From: [Clostridium] aerotolerans DSM 5434
GTDB lineage: Bacteria; Bacillota; Clostridia; Lachnospirales; Lachnospiraceae
Direction of reading: 5' to 3'
Assembly: GCF_000687555.1 (NCBI RefSeq)
Contig: NZ_JHWJ01000002.1
Location: forward strand, 248,001 to 312,000
DNA: 64,000 nt
This document shows, in pieces, positions 9,185-17,326 of the stretch. The number at the start of each line of letters is the position of its first letter. The stretch's first letter is position 1. The position numbers and the translations under genes were made by a program. The notes below the pieces were generated by a model, which was not told the origin of the DNA, did not search any database, and worked only from the letters and a program-made list of their open reading frames with translations.

Positions 9185-9370
9185 CCTCATGCTTTTTTAG
9201 TTATGCAAACATTACCAGAAACAAAAAAAGGAGCTTTTTCCCACGTTGATGCTGGGGAAAACCTCCTCGTTCTCCTTTTGAGTCCAATGTTAAAAGGACC
9301 CGAAAAAGCGAAAAGAGCCGCAACCGTAATGAAACGGTTGAGACTCCTTCGTTCTCTTGTTTGATATGTT
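9185..9370 (-). promoter_or_regulatory. Structured leader with two similar domains and terminator, upstream of livJ
   Basis: The transcript starting near 9370 begins directly with two stem-loop units that share the sequence GAGAACGA(A)GGAG, at 9344-9356 and 9263-9274 (minus strand). In each, this block is the 5' side of an outer stem enclosing a second hairpin. Unit one closes GGAGUC...GGCUCU around CAACCG/CGGUUG and is followed by a short U run. Unit two, 9223-9279, closes AAAAGGAG/CUCCUUUU and is followed by seven U, so it is an intrinsic terminator about 50 nt before livJ. A tandem arrangement feeding a terminator is what a riboswitch or antiterminator would look like, but I do not recognise the class. 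No T-box GGTGG element and no leader peptide with its own ribosome site were found. Confidence 0.55.
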
Positions 9371-9376
9371 GGGTGA

Positions 9377-9405
9377 ATTATAGCACTTGTTTTTCTAAAA
9401 TACAA
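9377..9405 (-). promoter_or_regulatory. Promoter of the liv operon
   Basis: Minus-strand sigma-A-type promoter with -35 TTGTAT (9400-9405), a 17-nt spacer and -10 TATAAT (9377-9382). Transcription would start near 9370, immediately in front of the first leader stem-loop. Confidence 0.7.
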
Positions 9406-9512
9406 TACATTTTTAAAAAATATTATTTTTTGTGAAATATATATATTTTTTTAAACTTTTTTACTTCATCTTCACAAAAACGGTTTCAATATCTGTCTAT
9501 GACAACTCCACC

Positions 9513-9541
9513 TTGAAATATAGTCTTAACCATGGTATAGT
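9513..9541 (+). promoter_or_regulatory. Promoter of the fluoride-responsive CLC gene
   Basis: Plus-strand sigma-A-type promoter with -35 TTGAAA (9513-9518), a 17-nt spacer and -10 TATAGT (9536-9541). The predicted start near 9548 coincides with the first base of the fluoride aptamer. Confidence 0.75.
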
Positions 9542-9546
9542 CTTTC

Positions 9547-9632
9547 ACAGGGAATGAAGTTCTCCCCTGGCTGCGGCCTAAATTGCTGTTTGGCTGATGA
9601 CTTCTGCTCGGTGCAGGAATTATCAGCTTTTT
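9547..9632 (+). promoter_or_regulatory. Fluoride (crcB) riboswitch with terminator platform
   Basis: The sequence GGGAATGAAGTTCTCCC begins the aptamer and GGCTGATGACTTCTGC ends it; these are the crcB-motif core, including the GAAGT/ACTTC long-range pairing and a GGCC/GGCT hairpin between them. The 3' core overlaps a terminator: GCTGAT (9593-9598) can pair with ATCAGC (9622-9627), with an inner TTCTGC/GCAGGA stem, followed by five T. Fluoride binding would sequester the 5' arm and allow read-through into the CLC gene that begins 15 nt later. Confidence 0.88.
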
Positions 9633-9646
9633 ATGTTGGAGGTATT

Positions 9647-10855
9647 ATGTTAAAGAAAGTATTTCTTTTATACCGTGACCCTATTTTACTCACCTTAATT
9701 GCTGTTCCTATTGGAATTTTAGCAGGCCTTGTTGACACCGTATTCGGACGTACCCTGCTTTGGCTTACGGAGATCCGGTCACACCATATTTTCTGGTTTC
9801 TCCCATTTCTTGGCGTGGCAGGCGTCTTAATCCTGTGGTCTTACAAGAAAGCTGGCGGGCGAAGCATAAAAGGTATGGCCCTGATCTTTGAGACCGGCCA
9901 CGGAATAAGTCCGGATATCCCTCTCCGGCTGATTCCCTTTTCCATCTTAAGCACATGGATTACACATCTGTTTGGAGGAAGTGCAGGAAGGGAAGGAGTT
10001 GCGGTACAGATTGGCGGCACCATTGCCCATTGGTTCGGCAGACGGCTTCCCATCAAGGATAGCGGTAAAATTCTTTTAATCGCTGGTATGGCGGCTGGCT
10101 TTGGCGGTTTGTTCCGCACTCCCATTGCTGCTGCATTTTTCGCCCTTGAGGTCCTTACTGTAGGAGTCCTGGAGGAAAAAGCAGTCCTGCCGGCACTTAT
10201 CGCTTCCTTTACAGCAAGCTATATTTCCGGCTTATTAGGCCTTGAAAAGTTCACCTTTCTTTTAAAGGATCAGATTCCTCTCTCCTGGGAGCTGGTTCCA
10301 AAGCTAATCATTGCAGGTGTTATATTTGGCCTTACAGGAAGCTTTTTTTCCTTCTGTCTTCATAAGACAAAGGAATCCCTTTTAAAATGGTTTAAAAAGC
10401 CTTACCTGCGGATTTTTATGATAGGTACAGCCATCAGCCTTCTCTCCCTTCTTTGCTGGGAAGGACGGTATTCCGGTCTTGGTACAAACTTAATCGCCAT
10501 GAGCTTTGACCATGGCATATACACCTGGGATTTTGCTTTTAAGCTTTTGTTTACCGTGCTCACACTAGCCGCAGGCTTTCAGGGCGGTGAGGTGACTCCC
10601 CTTTTTTCCATAGGAGCATCTCTTGGGGTTGTCCTCTCTTCTCTCCTCGGTCTTTCTCCTGTCTTTTGGGCAGCACTTGGCTACGCAGCAGTCTTTGGGA
10701 GCGCCACCAATACCCTTCTGGCCCCTATGATCATGGGAGCTGAGATTTTTGGTTGGGAATATTTCCCTTACTTTGCTATCGTTTGTGCACTGGCCTATAG
10801 CTGCAACTTTAATCTGTCCATCTATCCGTTGCAGAAAAAAAAAGATAGATATTAA
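9647..10855 (+). CDS. clcF: CLC-family fluoride/proton antiporter
   Basis: Membrane transporter of the CLC family, about 402 residues from the chosen start. Core motifs are GGSAGREGVAVQIGG near residue 105 and GGEVTPLFSIGASLG near 330, and the overall short length lacks the C-terminal CBS domains, as in bacterial CLC-F exporters. The upstream fluoride riboswitch makes fluoride export the natural function rather than chloride transport. The ATG at 9647 is chosen because GGAGG lies 4 nt before it; an in-frame ATG at 9554 falls inside the aptamer and has no ribosome site. Monocistronic, ending in a strong bidirectional terminator. Confidence 0.9.
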   Translation: MLKKVFLLYRDPILLTLIAVPIGILAGLVDTVFGRTLLWLTEIRSHHIFWFLPFLGVAGVLILWSYKKAGGRSIKGMALIFETGHGISPDIPLRLIPFSILSTWITHLFGGSAGREGVAVQIGGTIAHWFGRRLPIKDSGKILLIAGMAAGFGGLFRTPIAAAFFALEVLTVGVLEEKAVLPALIASFTASYISGLLGLEKFTFLLKDQIPLSWELVPKLIIAGVIFGLTGSFFSFCLHKTKESLLKWFKKPYLRIFMIGTAISLLSLLCWEGRYSGLGTNLIAMSFDHGIYTWDFAFKLLFTVLTLAAGFQGGEVTPLFSIGASLGVVLSSLLGLSPVFWAALGYAAVFGSATNTLLAPMIMGAEIFGWEYFPYFAIVCALAYSCNFNLSIYPLQKKKDRY

Positions 10856-10856
10856 A

Positions 10857-10902
10857 AGGGTGCTGCAAAATGAAAAACATGGATTTCATTTTGCAACACC
10901 CT
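10857..10902. repeat. Palindromic repeat, short form; bidirectional terminator
   Basis: A 19-bp arm AGGGTGCTGCAAAATGAAA pairs with its near-perfect complement (one mismatch) around an 8-nt loop. It lies between the convergent ends of the CLC gene and the ABC-F gene and would terminate both. Its left 23 nt recur with one mismatch at the left end of the 100-nt element at 43581-43680, so it belongs to a dispersed family. Confidence 0.75.
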
Positions 10903-10910
10903 ATATTTTA

Positions 10911-12650
10911 TTAAAGAAGCTTTATGACCTCTTCCAGTTCTTCCGATAACACCTTCGCCAGCTCAAAATCCTCATTTTTCAAAGCTGATTCTATTTTTGT
11001 CTCGATTGTCTTTTTCTTATCTTCTATCTCCAGATAATCCTTGCTGAAATGTTTGGCATAGATCATCTTACGGAATTTCCGGATGCTCATCTTCCGTATG
11101 GTCTTGTCTTCAATCATTAAAACATAATCCGCACAATTGGCTATGGTCTTAAAATCGTGAGATACCATCAGCACGGCACCCTTATATTCCTTTACTGCCT
11201 TTTCCAGGGCAATCTGAGAATACGTATCCAAATGGCTGGTAGGCTCATCAAGGAGGAGTAAATTGGCTTTTGTCACTGAAATTTTCGCCAGCTGGAGCAG
11301 GTTCTTTTCACCACCGGATAAATTGCTGATTTTTTGACTTAATACTTCATCATTAAAACCATAGTCCAGCAAATGCTCCCTGATTTCATCATAGGTTTTA
11401 AATCCTGCCTCAAAGAATTCATCCTGTACTGTATTATCTTCCTTCAGCATCTCTCCCTGAATCTGAGATAAAAATGCCAGAGTCACGTTTTCCCCTAACT
11501 CAATGGTATCCAGCTGATTCTTATAGATATCACGAAGAAGGGTTGTTTTTCCGGTGCCGTTAGGACCTATGAGTGCCACTTTATCCGATGACCCCATCTC
11601 AAAACTGGCATCTTCCAATAGGACCTCCTGAAAAGCCACATGGTAATGATCCACCTTTAATACCGTGGTATCAGTCACTTCACCTAATTCCGGTAATCGG
11701 ATTTCCGGCTGACGAATTTCCACAAAGGGGGCTTTAATTCTTCTGGCTTCCAGACGTTCCAGTATCTTTACTCTTGCGTGGAGCGATTTACCTCTGGCTG
11801 CTTCTGTATGATTGGAAGCTACATTTCTAAGTTTATTAACAATTCCCTTTACTCGTTCAATTTCTTCGGTATCAGCCGCAGCCAGCTCCTGCAGCTCAAT
11901 CTTTGTCTGAAGGAGGGAAAGCTTATAATCAATATACCTTCCATTAAACTCCTGAAGCTCTTTATTTTCCAGATGAATGATCTTATCAAAGCAATGATCC
12001 AGCAAATACCGGTTGTGGGTTATGATTAACATCATGCCTTTGTGGGCATTGATTAAGTCCTTAAGTGAATTTAAGTTTTCAAAATCTAAAAATGCATCCG
12101 GCTCGTCCATGATAATGAGATGAGGATTTGTAAGCATTTCCTTAATGACCTGAATAAGCTTATATTCACCACCGCTTAAGCTTGAAACCAGTGATGTTTC
12201 AAGTCTGCTTAAGTCAGCCAGATAAAGCTTCTTTCTGATGTTGTTTTCAAAATCATCACCGCCAATGGCTTCCAATGCATCAAGAGCCTCCTGATATTTT
12301 TCCAGTAATGGCTCAATGTCTTCTGAGGTTCCCATCTCCACGCAGATCGCGTCAATTTCACTCTGCAGGCGGATAAATTCTTCTCCGATGTAATCGAATA
12401 CCGTAATATCTCTTGTTTTATCAAGCTGTGAGAACTGGCTGACATAGCCAATTCTTAAACCGTTAGTAATCTCCAGCTTTCCCTCATACATAAACCGTTC
12501 CGGGTCCATGATGATGTCCGTCAAGGTACTTTTACCGCTTCCGCTGGTTCCTATGAAAGCACAATGCTGCCCTTCCTCCAAGGTAAATGAAATATCTTTA
12601 TAAAGCTCCTTTTCCGGAAAGGAAAAGGAGAAATTTTCTAACTTTATCAT
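10911..12650 (-). CDS. ABC-F family ATPase (ribosome-associated)
   Basis: Soluble twin-ATPase protein of the ABC-F class, 579 residues, with no membrane segments. First cassette: Walker A GTSGSGKST (residue about 34), signature LSGGEYKLIQ, Walker B PHLIIMDEPDAFLD. Then a charged helical linker (about 240-300), second Walker A GPNGTGKTT, signature LSGGEKNLLQ, Walker B NLLLLDEPTSHLD. A C-terminal helical extension ends in Glu/Lys-rich sequence. Members bind the ribosomal E site; some give resistance to macrolides, lincosamides or pleuromutilins, others are general translation factors. The short attenuator leader resembles those of inducible resistance genes, but the subtype cannot be settled here. 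The start at 12650 has AGGAG 5 nt upstream; an in-frame ATG at 12677 does not. Confidence 0.85.
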   Translation of the reverse strand: MIKLENFSFSFPEKELYKDISFTLEEGQHCAFIGTSGSGKSTLTDIIMDPERFMYEGKLEITNGLRIGYVSQFSQLDKTRDITVFDYIGEEFIRLQSEIDAICVEMGTSEDIEPLLEKYQEALDALEAIGGDDFENNIRKKLYLADLSRLETSLVSSLSGGEYKLIQVIKEMLTNPHLIIMDEPDAFLDFENLNSLKDLINAHKGMMLIITHNRYLLDHCFDKIIHLENKELQEFNGRYIDYKLSLLQTKIELQELAAADTEEIERVKGIVNKLRNVASNHTEAARGKSLHARVKILERLEARRIKAPFVEIRQPEIRLPELGEVTDTTVLKVDHYHVAFQEVLLEDASFEMGSSDKVALIGPNGTGKTTLLRDIYKNQLDTIELGENVTLAFLSQIQGEMLKEDNTVQDEFFEAGFKTYDEIREHLLDYGFNDEVLSQKISNLSGGEKNLLQLAKISVTKANLLLLDEPTSHLDTYSQIALEKAVKEYKGAVLMVSHDFKTIANCADYVLMIEDKTIRKMSIRKFRKMIYAKHFSKDYLEIEDKKKTIETKIESALKNEDFELAKVLSEELEEVIKLL

Positions 12651-12707
12651 CGTTACTCCTGTCCATGTGTCCTGCACACTTTGGTATTTGAGTGAGATAG
12701 AAAAGGA

Positions 12708-12812
12708 TTAAAAAGAGCTTACCTAAATAAGCTCTTCCTTCTACGATCCTATCATTTATAATTTTTATCAAGTTATGTCTGTTTTAGACGATTATTTCTC
12801 GTCAACCTTCGT
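12708..12812 (-). promoter_or_regulatory. Attenuator-type leader of the ABC-F gene
   Basis: Between the minus-strand promoter and the ABC-F start lies a terminator AAGAGCTTA/TAAGCTCTT (12713-12736) with a U run, about 60 nt before the start codon. Upstream in the same leader CTACGA, near the transcription start, can pair with TCGTAG just before the terminator, and GACGA/TCGTC forms a small hairpin between them. This arrangement suits drug-induced antitermination, as in known ABC-F resistance genes. No convincing leader peptide was found. Confidence 0.5.
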
Positions 12813-12841
12813 AGCATACCATTATTTGCAGTAGATTTCAA
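12813..12841 (-). promoter_or_regulatory. Promoter of the ABC-F gene
   Basis: Minus-strand -35 TTGAAA (12836-12841), 17-nt spacer, -10 TATGCT (12813-12818); start near 12806, giving a leader of about 155 nt. Confidence 0.6.
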
Positions 12842-12915
12842 CTATTTTGAAGCAATTGATCAAATATCAGCGTCTAATCTTATTTATAAGTTCTTATGAA
12901 TTACCATCCTCTATA

Positions 12916-12944
12916 TTGACAGTAAAAAAATACTGTGATAGCAT
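12916..12944 (+). promoter_or_regulatory. Promoter with inverted repeat, upstream of the siderophore-binding gene
   Basis: Plus-strand -35 TTGACA (12916-12921), 17-nt spacer, -10 TAGCAT (12939-12944). CAGTA and TACTG form an inverted repeat (12920-12935) overlapping the -35 and spacer, a likely repressor site. The leader to the gene is about 180 nt and includes a further inverted repeat, GTTAG...CTAAC. It does not look like a classical Fur box. Confidence 0.5.
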
Positions 12945-13131
12945 TATGAAGTTAGTTAGACAAAGCTAACCAGTCCATTCAAAATTAAATTTGGATATAA
13001 GAATAGGTTCCATTAAGATTACTCCTTTTGCAGCTATATGATTGCTTTATCTCTGTCTTATCTGTTGCAAACGGAATTCTTTCTTCATCCTAACTTGTAC
13101 ATAGAGATAAAATAAATAAGGAGACAGTACT

Positions 13132-14118
13132 ATGAAATTAATAACAAAAAGGAAGTTGATTCCCATCCTTTGTTTGTGTGTGACGGTTGCATTCACAGCC
13201 TGTCAAAAGACTGATAAGGAGAGCACTAAGCCCTCAGGGAATATCACAAAGACCAATGATTCAGCCAATGATCAGAATACAGCTTCTAACCCAAATAATA
13301 CAGCAGATGCCGGCACTCATACGGTAAGTACTATTATGGGTGATGTTGAAGTGCCCATAAATCCTGCCAGAATTGTAGCCCTTGGCAATCCCGGCGACTT
13401 AGTATCCATGGGAGTAAAACCAATTGCAGGTGATAATGAAGTGGATTTATTTGATGGTCTTTTAACAGCTGACACTTATACTAACATTACAAGCGAAGAT
13501 TATGAAGGCATTTTATCATTAGAGCCAGACCTTATCCTGATTGCCAATACGCCCCAAAAAGAGGAATATGAAAAGCTCTCCGCCATTGCTCCTACGGTAG
13601 CAACAGAAGCTGACACAAAAAGCTTATCCGAACGGATTCTTTTTACTGGTAAGGTGATTGGAAAAGAAGCTGAGGCGAAAAAGGCACTCTCCAAATTCGA
13701 GACTCAGGCAGAAGAATATAAAGCCCAGCTTAAACATGCCGGAATTGAAAATAAGACCATAACTGTTATGGAAGGAACTTATTTATTCGGTGACAAATAT
13801 GGAAGAGGTGCTGATATTGTCTATAATTATCTTGGCTTTAAAGCTCCCGATAAATTGCAGGAGGTATTTCAAAGAGGTGATCAGTATTTGGAGATATCAA
13901 TGGAAGTATTACCGGAATACTGCGGCGATTACATACTTAATTCCGTATGGGAAGGCTCCGAAGACTTGTCTCAGAATGCCGTGTGGAACAGCATCCCTGC
14001 AGTTAAGAACGGTCATGTTATAAATATAGATTTCTCCAATTATTTTTCAAGAGACTTATATACTTCCGGCAAGCAGATGAAGCTTCTCGTGGAAGCCTTG
14101 CTGGCCTTAGGTGAATAA
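13132..14118 (+). CDS. Iron-siderophore-type substrate-binding lipoprotein
   Basis: Surface lipoprotein of the FhuD/BtuF-like binding-protein class (328 residues). Signal peptide with lipobox VAFTACQK, a Ser/Asn/Thr-rich tether to about residue 60, then MGDVEVPINPARIVALGNPGD, the standard N-terminal entry to this fold. Further matches are LSLEPDLILIANTPQKEEYEKL and the C-terminal AVKNGHVINIDFSNYFSRD. AAGGAG lies 8 nt before the ATG. No permease or ATPase gene is adjacent, so it must borrow a transporter from elsewhere or act as a scavenger. A strong terminator closes it as a single-gene unit. Confidence 0.85.
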   Translation: MKLITKRKLIPILCLCVTVAFTACQKTDKESTKPSGNITKTNDSANDQNTASNPNNTADAGTHTVSTIMGDVEVPINPARIVALGNPGDLVSMGVKPIAGDNEVDLFDGLLTADTYTNITSEDYEGILSLEPDLILIANTPQKEEYEKLSAIAPTVATEADTKSLSERILFTGKVIGKEAEAKKALSKFETQAEEYKAQLKHAGIENKTITVMEGTYLFGDKYGRGADIVYNYLGFKAPDKLQEVFQRGDQYLEISMEVLPEYCGDYILNSVWEGSEDLSQNAVWNSIPAVKNGHVINIDFSNYFSRDLYTSGKQMKLLVEALLALGE

Positions 14119-14151
14119 ATCTATGGCCTGATCTATATTTTATCCATTAGA

Positions 14152-14180
14152 AAAGGAGCACAGCTTTACTGCGCTCCTTT
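14152..14180 (+). terminator. Terminator after the siderophore-binding gene
   Basis: AAAGGAGC pairs with GCTCCTTT, continuing through CAG/CTG with one mismatch, around a 5-nt loop. Confidence 0.75.
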
Positions 14181-14272
14181 CCTGTTATAATAAAAGCTTT
14201 TTTATACTCGCTGTCCCTACCAGCGTTTATTGCCCCCGTAAAACTTTAAAAACAAAATGAATATTTACTCAA

Positions 14273-15430
14273 TTATTTACCAAATACATCGGTAAAGGCA
14301 TCCAGTGTTCTGTAATAGGAAGCCTTAGGAGTATTTAAGTTAGAGTGGAGTAATGGATTCTTATCACGTCTCCAGGAAACGTCATCAGAAAGTCCCCACC
14401 AGGTAAAGCCTGTAATCTTACCGCCAGACTTTTTAATTTCGTTAACGGATTTCATTATATCGTATACATATGTAGCCTGCGCCTGCTCAGAACTTGCTCC
14501 GGCATCAAATTCAGTAATCTGAATTTCTAAGCCTGCATTTGCGAATTTCGTATATGCCTGCTTAAAGTAAGATGCACTTGGGAAAGAGGTTTCTAAGTGA
14601 GCCTGACCGCCAACACCATTACAGATTTTTCTATCTGAATTGATGAAATTGATCATTTTTACAATATTGTCGGCTTCCATATACTCATTATAATCATTAT
14701 AGAATAAGCTGACTTTATCGGTAAGTTTGAAATAGCTTAATGTTTCATAGGCATAACGGAATGCATCTTTTACAAACTGAGGATTGGTTGATACGTTGCC
14801 GTAAATGCTGACCCAACCAGTTCCTCCTGGGGAGTGAAGATACTCATTTACCACATCCCATGCGTAAACAACGCTGCCGTACTGGCTTGTGTAAACGTGA
14901 TTCATCACAGTCTTAATATAGAATTCCAAACGTGCATTCATTACAGACTGGCTTACGAAACCGGTTCCGCCGTTGTAATTGGTTCTAAAAAACCAGTTTG
15001 GTGTCTGGCCGTGCCATACAAGAGTATGACCACGCAGTCCTAAATTATTTTCATAACAAATCTTTAAAACCTTGTCCACTGTGCTGAAATTGATCTTCGG
15101 AACGGTAGACTCTGTATAATTACTAGGAATATAGTATCCCAGTGATTTGGCTTCTGCTACTGAAATCAGTGTCGGTGAACCACCAAGCATGGCGTCCGGC
15201 TTCATCTCATTCTCAAGGGTGACACTGTTGTACCTTTGTTTAATAACATTTAAGGTCTGTTGGTTCTGGAGCTGATATAAATTTACACAGGTACCTACCC
15301 GGTTGTATTTGGCTCCATACGTATTCAGCAGAGTCTGATCTGCCGTTGCTGCCTGAGTAACTCCTAATGACGATAAGGTAAGCGCCATTGCAGAAATCAC
15401 TGTCAAAATCTTTTTCACTGACTTTTTCAT
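14273..15430 (-). CDS. Secreted GH10 endo-beta-1,4-xylanase
   Basis: Extracellular xylanase of glycoside hydrolase family 10, 385 residues, catalytic domain only. The Sec signal peptide ends near VTQA-A (residue 27). Catalytic acid/base is E196 in WDVVNEYL and the nucleophile is E307 in QITEFDAG; substrate-subsite motifs ENEMKPDAM, RGHTLVWHGQTPNWF and FTWWGLSDD are intact. No carbohydrate-binding module or surface-layer domain follows, so the enzyme is probably released. AAGGGGGT precedes the ATG. It is monocistronic, with the next gene upstream over 450 nt away, and supports a plant-cell-wall-degrading lifestyle. Confidence 0.95.
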   Translation of the reverse strand: MKKSVKKILTVISAMALTLSSLGVTQAATADQTLLNTYGAKYNRVGTCVNLYQLQNQQTLNVIKQRYNSVTLENEMKPDAMLGGSPTLISVAEAKSLGYYIPSNYTESTVPKINFSTVDKVLKICYENNLGLRGHTLVWHGQTPNWFFRTNYNGGTGFVSQSVMNARLEFYIKTVMNHVYTSQYGSVVYAWDVVNEYLHSPGGTGWVSIYGNVSTNPQFVKDAFRYAYETLSYFKLTDKVSLFYNDYNEYMEADNIVKMINFINSDRKICNGVGGQAHLETSFPSASYFKQAYTKFANAGLEIQITEFDAGASSEQAQATYVYDIMKSVNEIKKSGGKITGFTWWGLSDDVSWRRDKNPLLHSNLNTPKASYYRTLDAFTDVFGK

Positions 15431-15837
15431 TGTATTACCCCCTTTTGTATAATTGGTTAACTAAAAGGATTCTTTGCCGGTCGTAAAAAACAGATATCGT
15501 GATACCAACATCGAACGAAGTCCCCCCTTTCCATTCTCCCTTTTACAATACCAGAACAAAAAAGCTCCTTTTCCTCGATTCATAGCTAAAAATAAAATCA
15601 TTTTTTATCTCCAGCTATGTGGTCATAAAGACAATACTAATGTAACACGTTATGCACTTTTCCCTGTAAAAATGTAAAAAATCCGATTCTGTTCGTCATA
15701 TTTTCTTATAAAACCGCAAATATTACATCTAAAATTCGATTTCTCTCTGTTTATCACATATAAAATGCATTCCTTAAAGACTCTGAAACAGTTGTACTGT
15801 CCTAAAAAAACTGCACGATTTGAGGAACCTTCTATTA
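15431..15837. other. Intergenic region without convincing gene
   Basis: About 400 nt of AT-rich sequence upstream of the xylanase. It should hold the xylanase promoter. An 83-codon open frame on the minus strand (15650-15901) overlaps the TetR terminator, has no ribosome site and an atypical composition; I do not call it a gene. Confidence 0.5.
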
Positions 15838-15841
15838 AGAA

Positions 15842-15878
15842 AAAAAGCAACCGGTGATACATTCTCCGATTGCTTTTT
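15842..15878 (-). terminator. Terminator of the reductase-TetR operon
   Basis: Minus strand: AAAAGCAATCGG pairs with CCGGTTGCTTTTT, followed by T-rich sequence, about 20 nt after the TetR stop codon. Confidence 0.75.
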
Positions 15879-15897
15879 GCCCTTACCCTTTCAATTG

Positions 15898-16488
15898 TCA
15901 TTTTAGATTGGCTCCGCCATGGGCTAAGCCTTTCATCGTAAACTCCATGAGGTAATCCAAAACCTGAGGAAAGTACTGAAGCCCAATTTCCTCTTTATGG
16001 GTCTCGACAGTAATAATTGCCGTAAACATGGCCACGATCATGCCGGTGTCAATATCGCTTCTCATCTTCCCGTCTGCCTGCCATTTTTTTATGATCTCCA
16101 AAAAATCATGATACATGAAATCGAGATGATCAAGCCCTTTCTCTTCACGGAATTTCTGCTCTATTTTGTCAAACACGTCCTTGTTATACCACTCTTTAAG
16201 AATTGGATTTGACTTCATGCCGTTTAAATTAAGTAACATCAGTTCTTTGACTAAACTTAAGGGATCCTGTTCCAGATCAATTGACTTCATTATCTTTTTC
16301 TTTAGCTTCTCATTTTCTTCCATGAATATGGCCATGAACAGTTCCTCTTTTGAGGAATAGTAATTATAAAACGTGCCTGTCCCGATTCCCACGGATTTTG
16401 TGATATCGGATACATTAGTATCCTTAAAGCCTTTCCGGACAAAAAGTTCTTTCCCGCAATGAAATAAATCTGTTTTCGTAGTTTTCAA
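15898..16488 (-). CDS. TetR/AcrR-family transcriptional regulator
   Basis: DNA-binding repressor of about 196 residues. The N-terminal helix-turn-helix reads FVRKGFKDTNVSDITKSVG followed by GTGTFYNYYSSKEELF, the canonical TetR signature. The C-terminal part is a helical ligand/dimer domain with no recognisable ligand class. The TTG at 16488 is preferred as start because GGGAGGGG lies just upstream; the frame also extends to a GTG at 16503. It follows the flavodoxin-like reductase gene by about 45 nt in the same direction, so both are probably one operon controlled through the 38-bp palindrome upstream. Confidence 0.85.
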   Translation of the reverse strand: MKTTKTDLFHCGKELFVRKGFKDTNVSDITKSVGIGTGTFYNYYSSKEELFMAIFMEENEKLKKKIMKSIDLEQDPLSLVKELMLLNLNGMKSNPILKEWYNKDVFDKIEQKFREEKGLDHLDFMYHDFLEIIKKWQADGKMRSDIDTGMIVAMFTAIITVETHKEEIGLQYFPQVLDYLMEFTMKGLAHGGANLK

Positions 16489-16533
16489 TCCTACCCCTCC
16501 CACATGTTCTGTATATCAGTCACAGCAAAATCC

Positions 16534-17304
16534 CTAACTCTGCCTCGACATCCGATGCCCTATAAAATCAAAAAACCAGCCCGCCAGCTTTTTGACAGGA
16601 TTCAAGGAGACATCGTAATAATAATCCGACTGGAACCAGCCCTCTTCTTTGTAATGCCGATAGTCACAATATTCATCGCTTAGCATTTCTTTCATGGTCG
16701 TCCGCGACATCCGGAACATCATCAGCCTGAAAAATGAAGGGTTTGGAGGAGACGGACGCATAAGCACCCGGTAAAACCTAGCCGCTGCTTTTTTGATTTT
16801 ACGGGAGTTTTTTTCTTCTGCGGCTTTTGTAATCGGCTCCAAAGTCGTCAATACACAGCCTTTTGAAACACTATATCCGGAATTTTCTCCCATACTGTCA
16901 AGGTATTTCACAATAGAGTTTCCTCCAAAAACCCCCTGAGTAACAATGGAGGTGAATGCCTTTCCAAAAAAACATGGCCGATGTAAAACAAAAGCCAGCC
17001 GATCCAGTAGATTCTTCATGGGCGCTGAAACTTGAAAGGAATAATTAGGGGTGGCAAATATAACACCGTCGGAATGGTTTATCTTATCAATCAGTAAATC
17101 CCGGTCGTCGTGAATGGGACAGAATTCTTCTCCCTTATCAAAACATAGCTTGCATCCCCTGCAAAACTCCAGCCGATAGTCCTTTAAGAAAACATACTCA
17201 AATTCCACTTCTGTGTACGAATTCAAATTTCTCTCAAATTCACGGACTGCTTCATAAGTTGCCTGCTTGCGGGCACTTCCTATAAACGCGGTAACCCTTT
17301 TCAT
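16534..17304 (-). CDS. Flavodoxin-fold NAD(P)H-dependent reductase
   Basis: Cytosolic FMN-binding flavodoxin-fold protein (256 residues). The start GSARKQATYEAV resembles the GSPR-type phosphate loop of FMN reductases, and CRGCKLCFDKGEEFCPIHDD near residue 49 is the Cys-containing insertion common in clostridial iron-sulfur flavoproteins and multimeric reductases. GVIFATPNYSFQVSAPMKN is the conserved flavin-edge motif. AGGAGG precedes the ATG. First gene of an operon with a TetR regulator, which suggests induction by a small toxic or redox-active compound (inference). Confidence 0.85.
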   Translation of the reverse strand: MKRVTAFIGSARKQATYEAVREFERNLNSYTEVEFEYVFLKDYRLEFCRGCKLCFDKGEEFCPIHDDRDLLIDKINHSDGVIFATPNYSFQVSAPMKNLLDRLAFVLHRPCFFGKAFTSIVTQGVFGGNSIVKYLDSMGENSGYSVSKGCVLTTLEPITKAAEEKNSRKIKKAAARFYRVLMRPSPPNPSFFRLMMFRMSRTTMKEMLSDEYCDYRHYKEEGWFQSDYYYDVSLNPVKKLAGWFFDFIGHRMSRQS

Positions 17305-17326
17305 TTAAGTCATCCTCCTGATTAGC

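Noticed and set aside
9187-9405. 72-codon minus-strand ORF as a leader peptide for livJ
   Set aside because: It lies entirely over the paired leader structure, starts upstream of the predicted transcription start and has no ribosome site or run of regulatory codons.
15650-15901. 83-codon minus-strand ORF as a small gene
   Set aside because: No ribosome site, overlaps the terminator of the TetR operon and has no recognisable composition.
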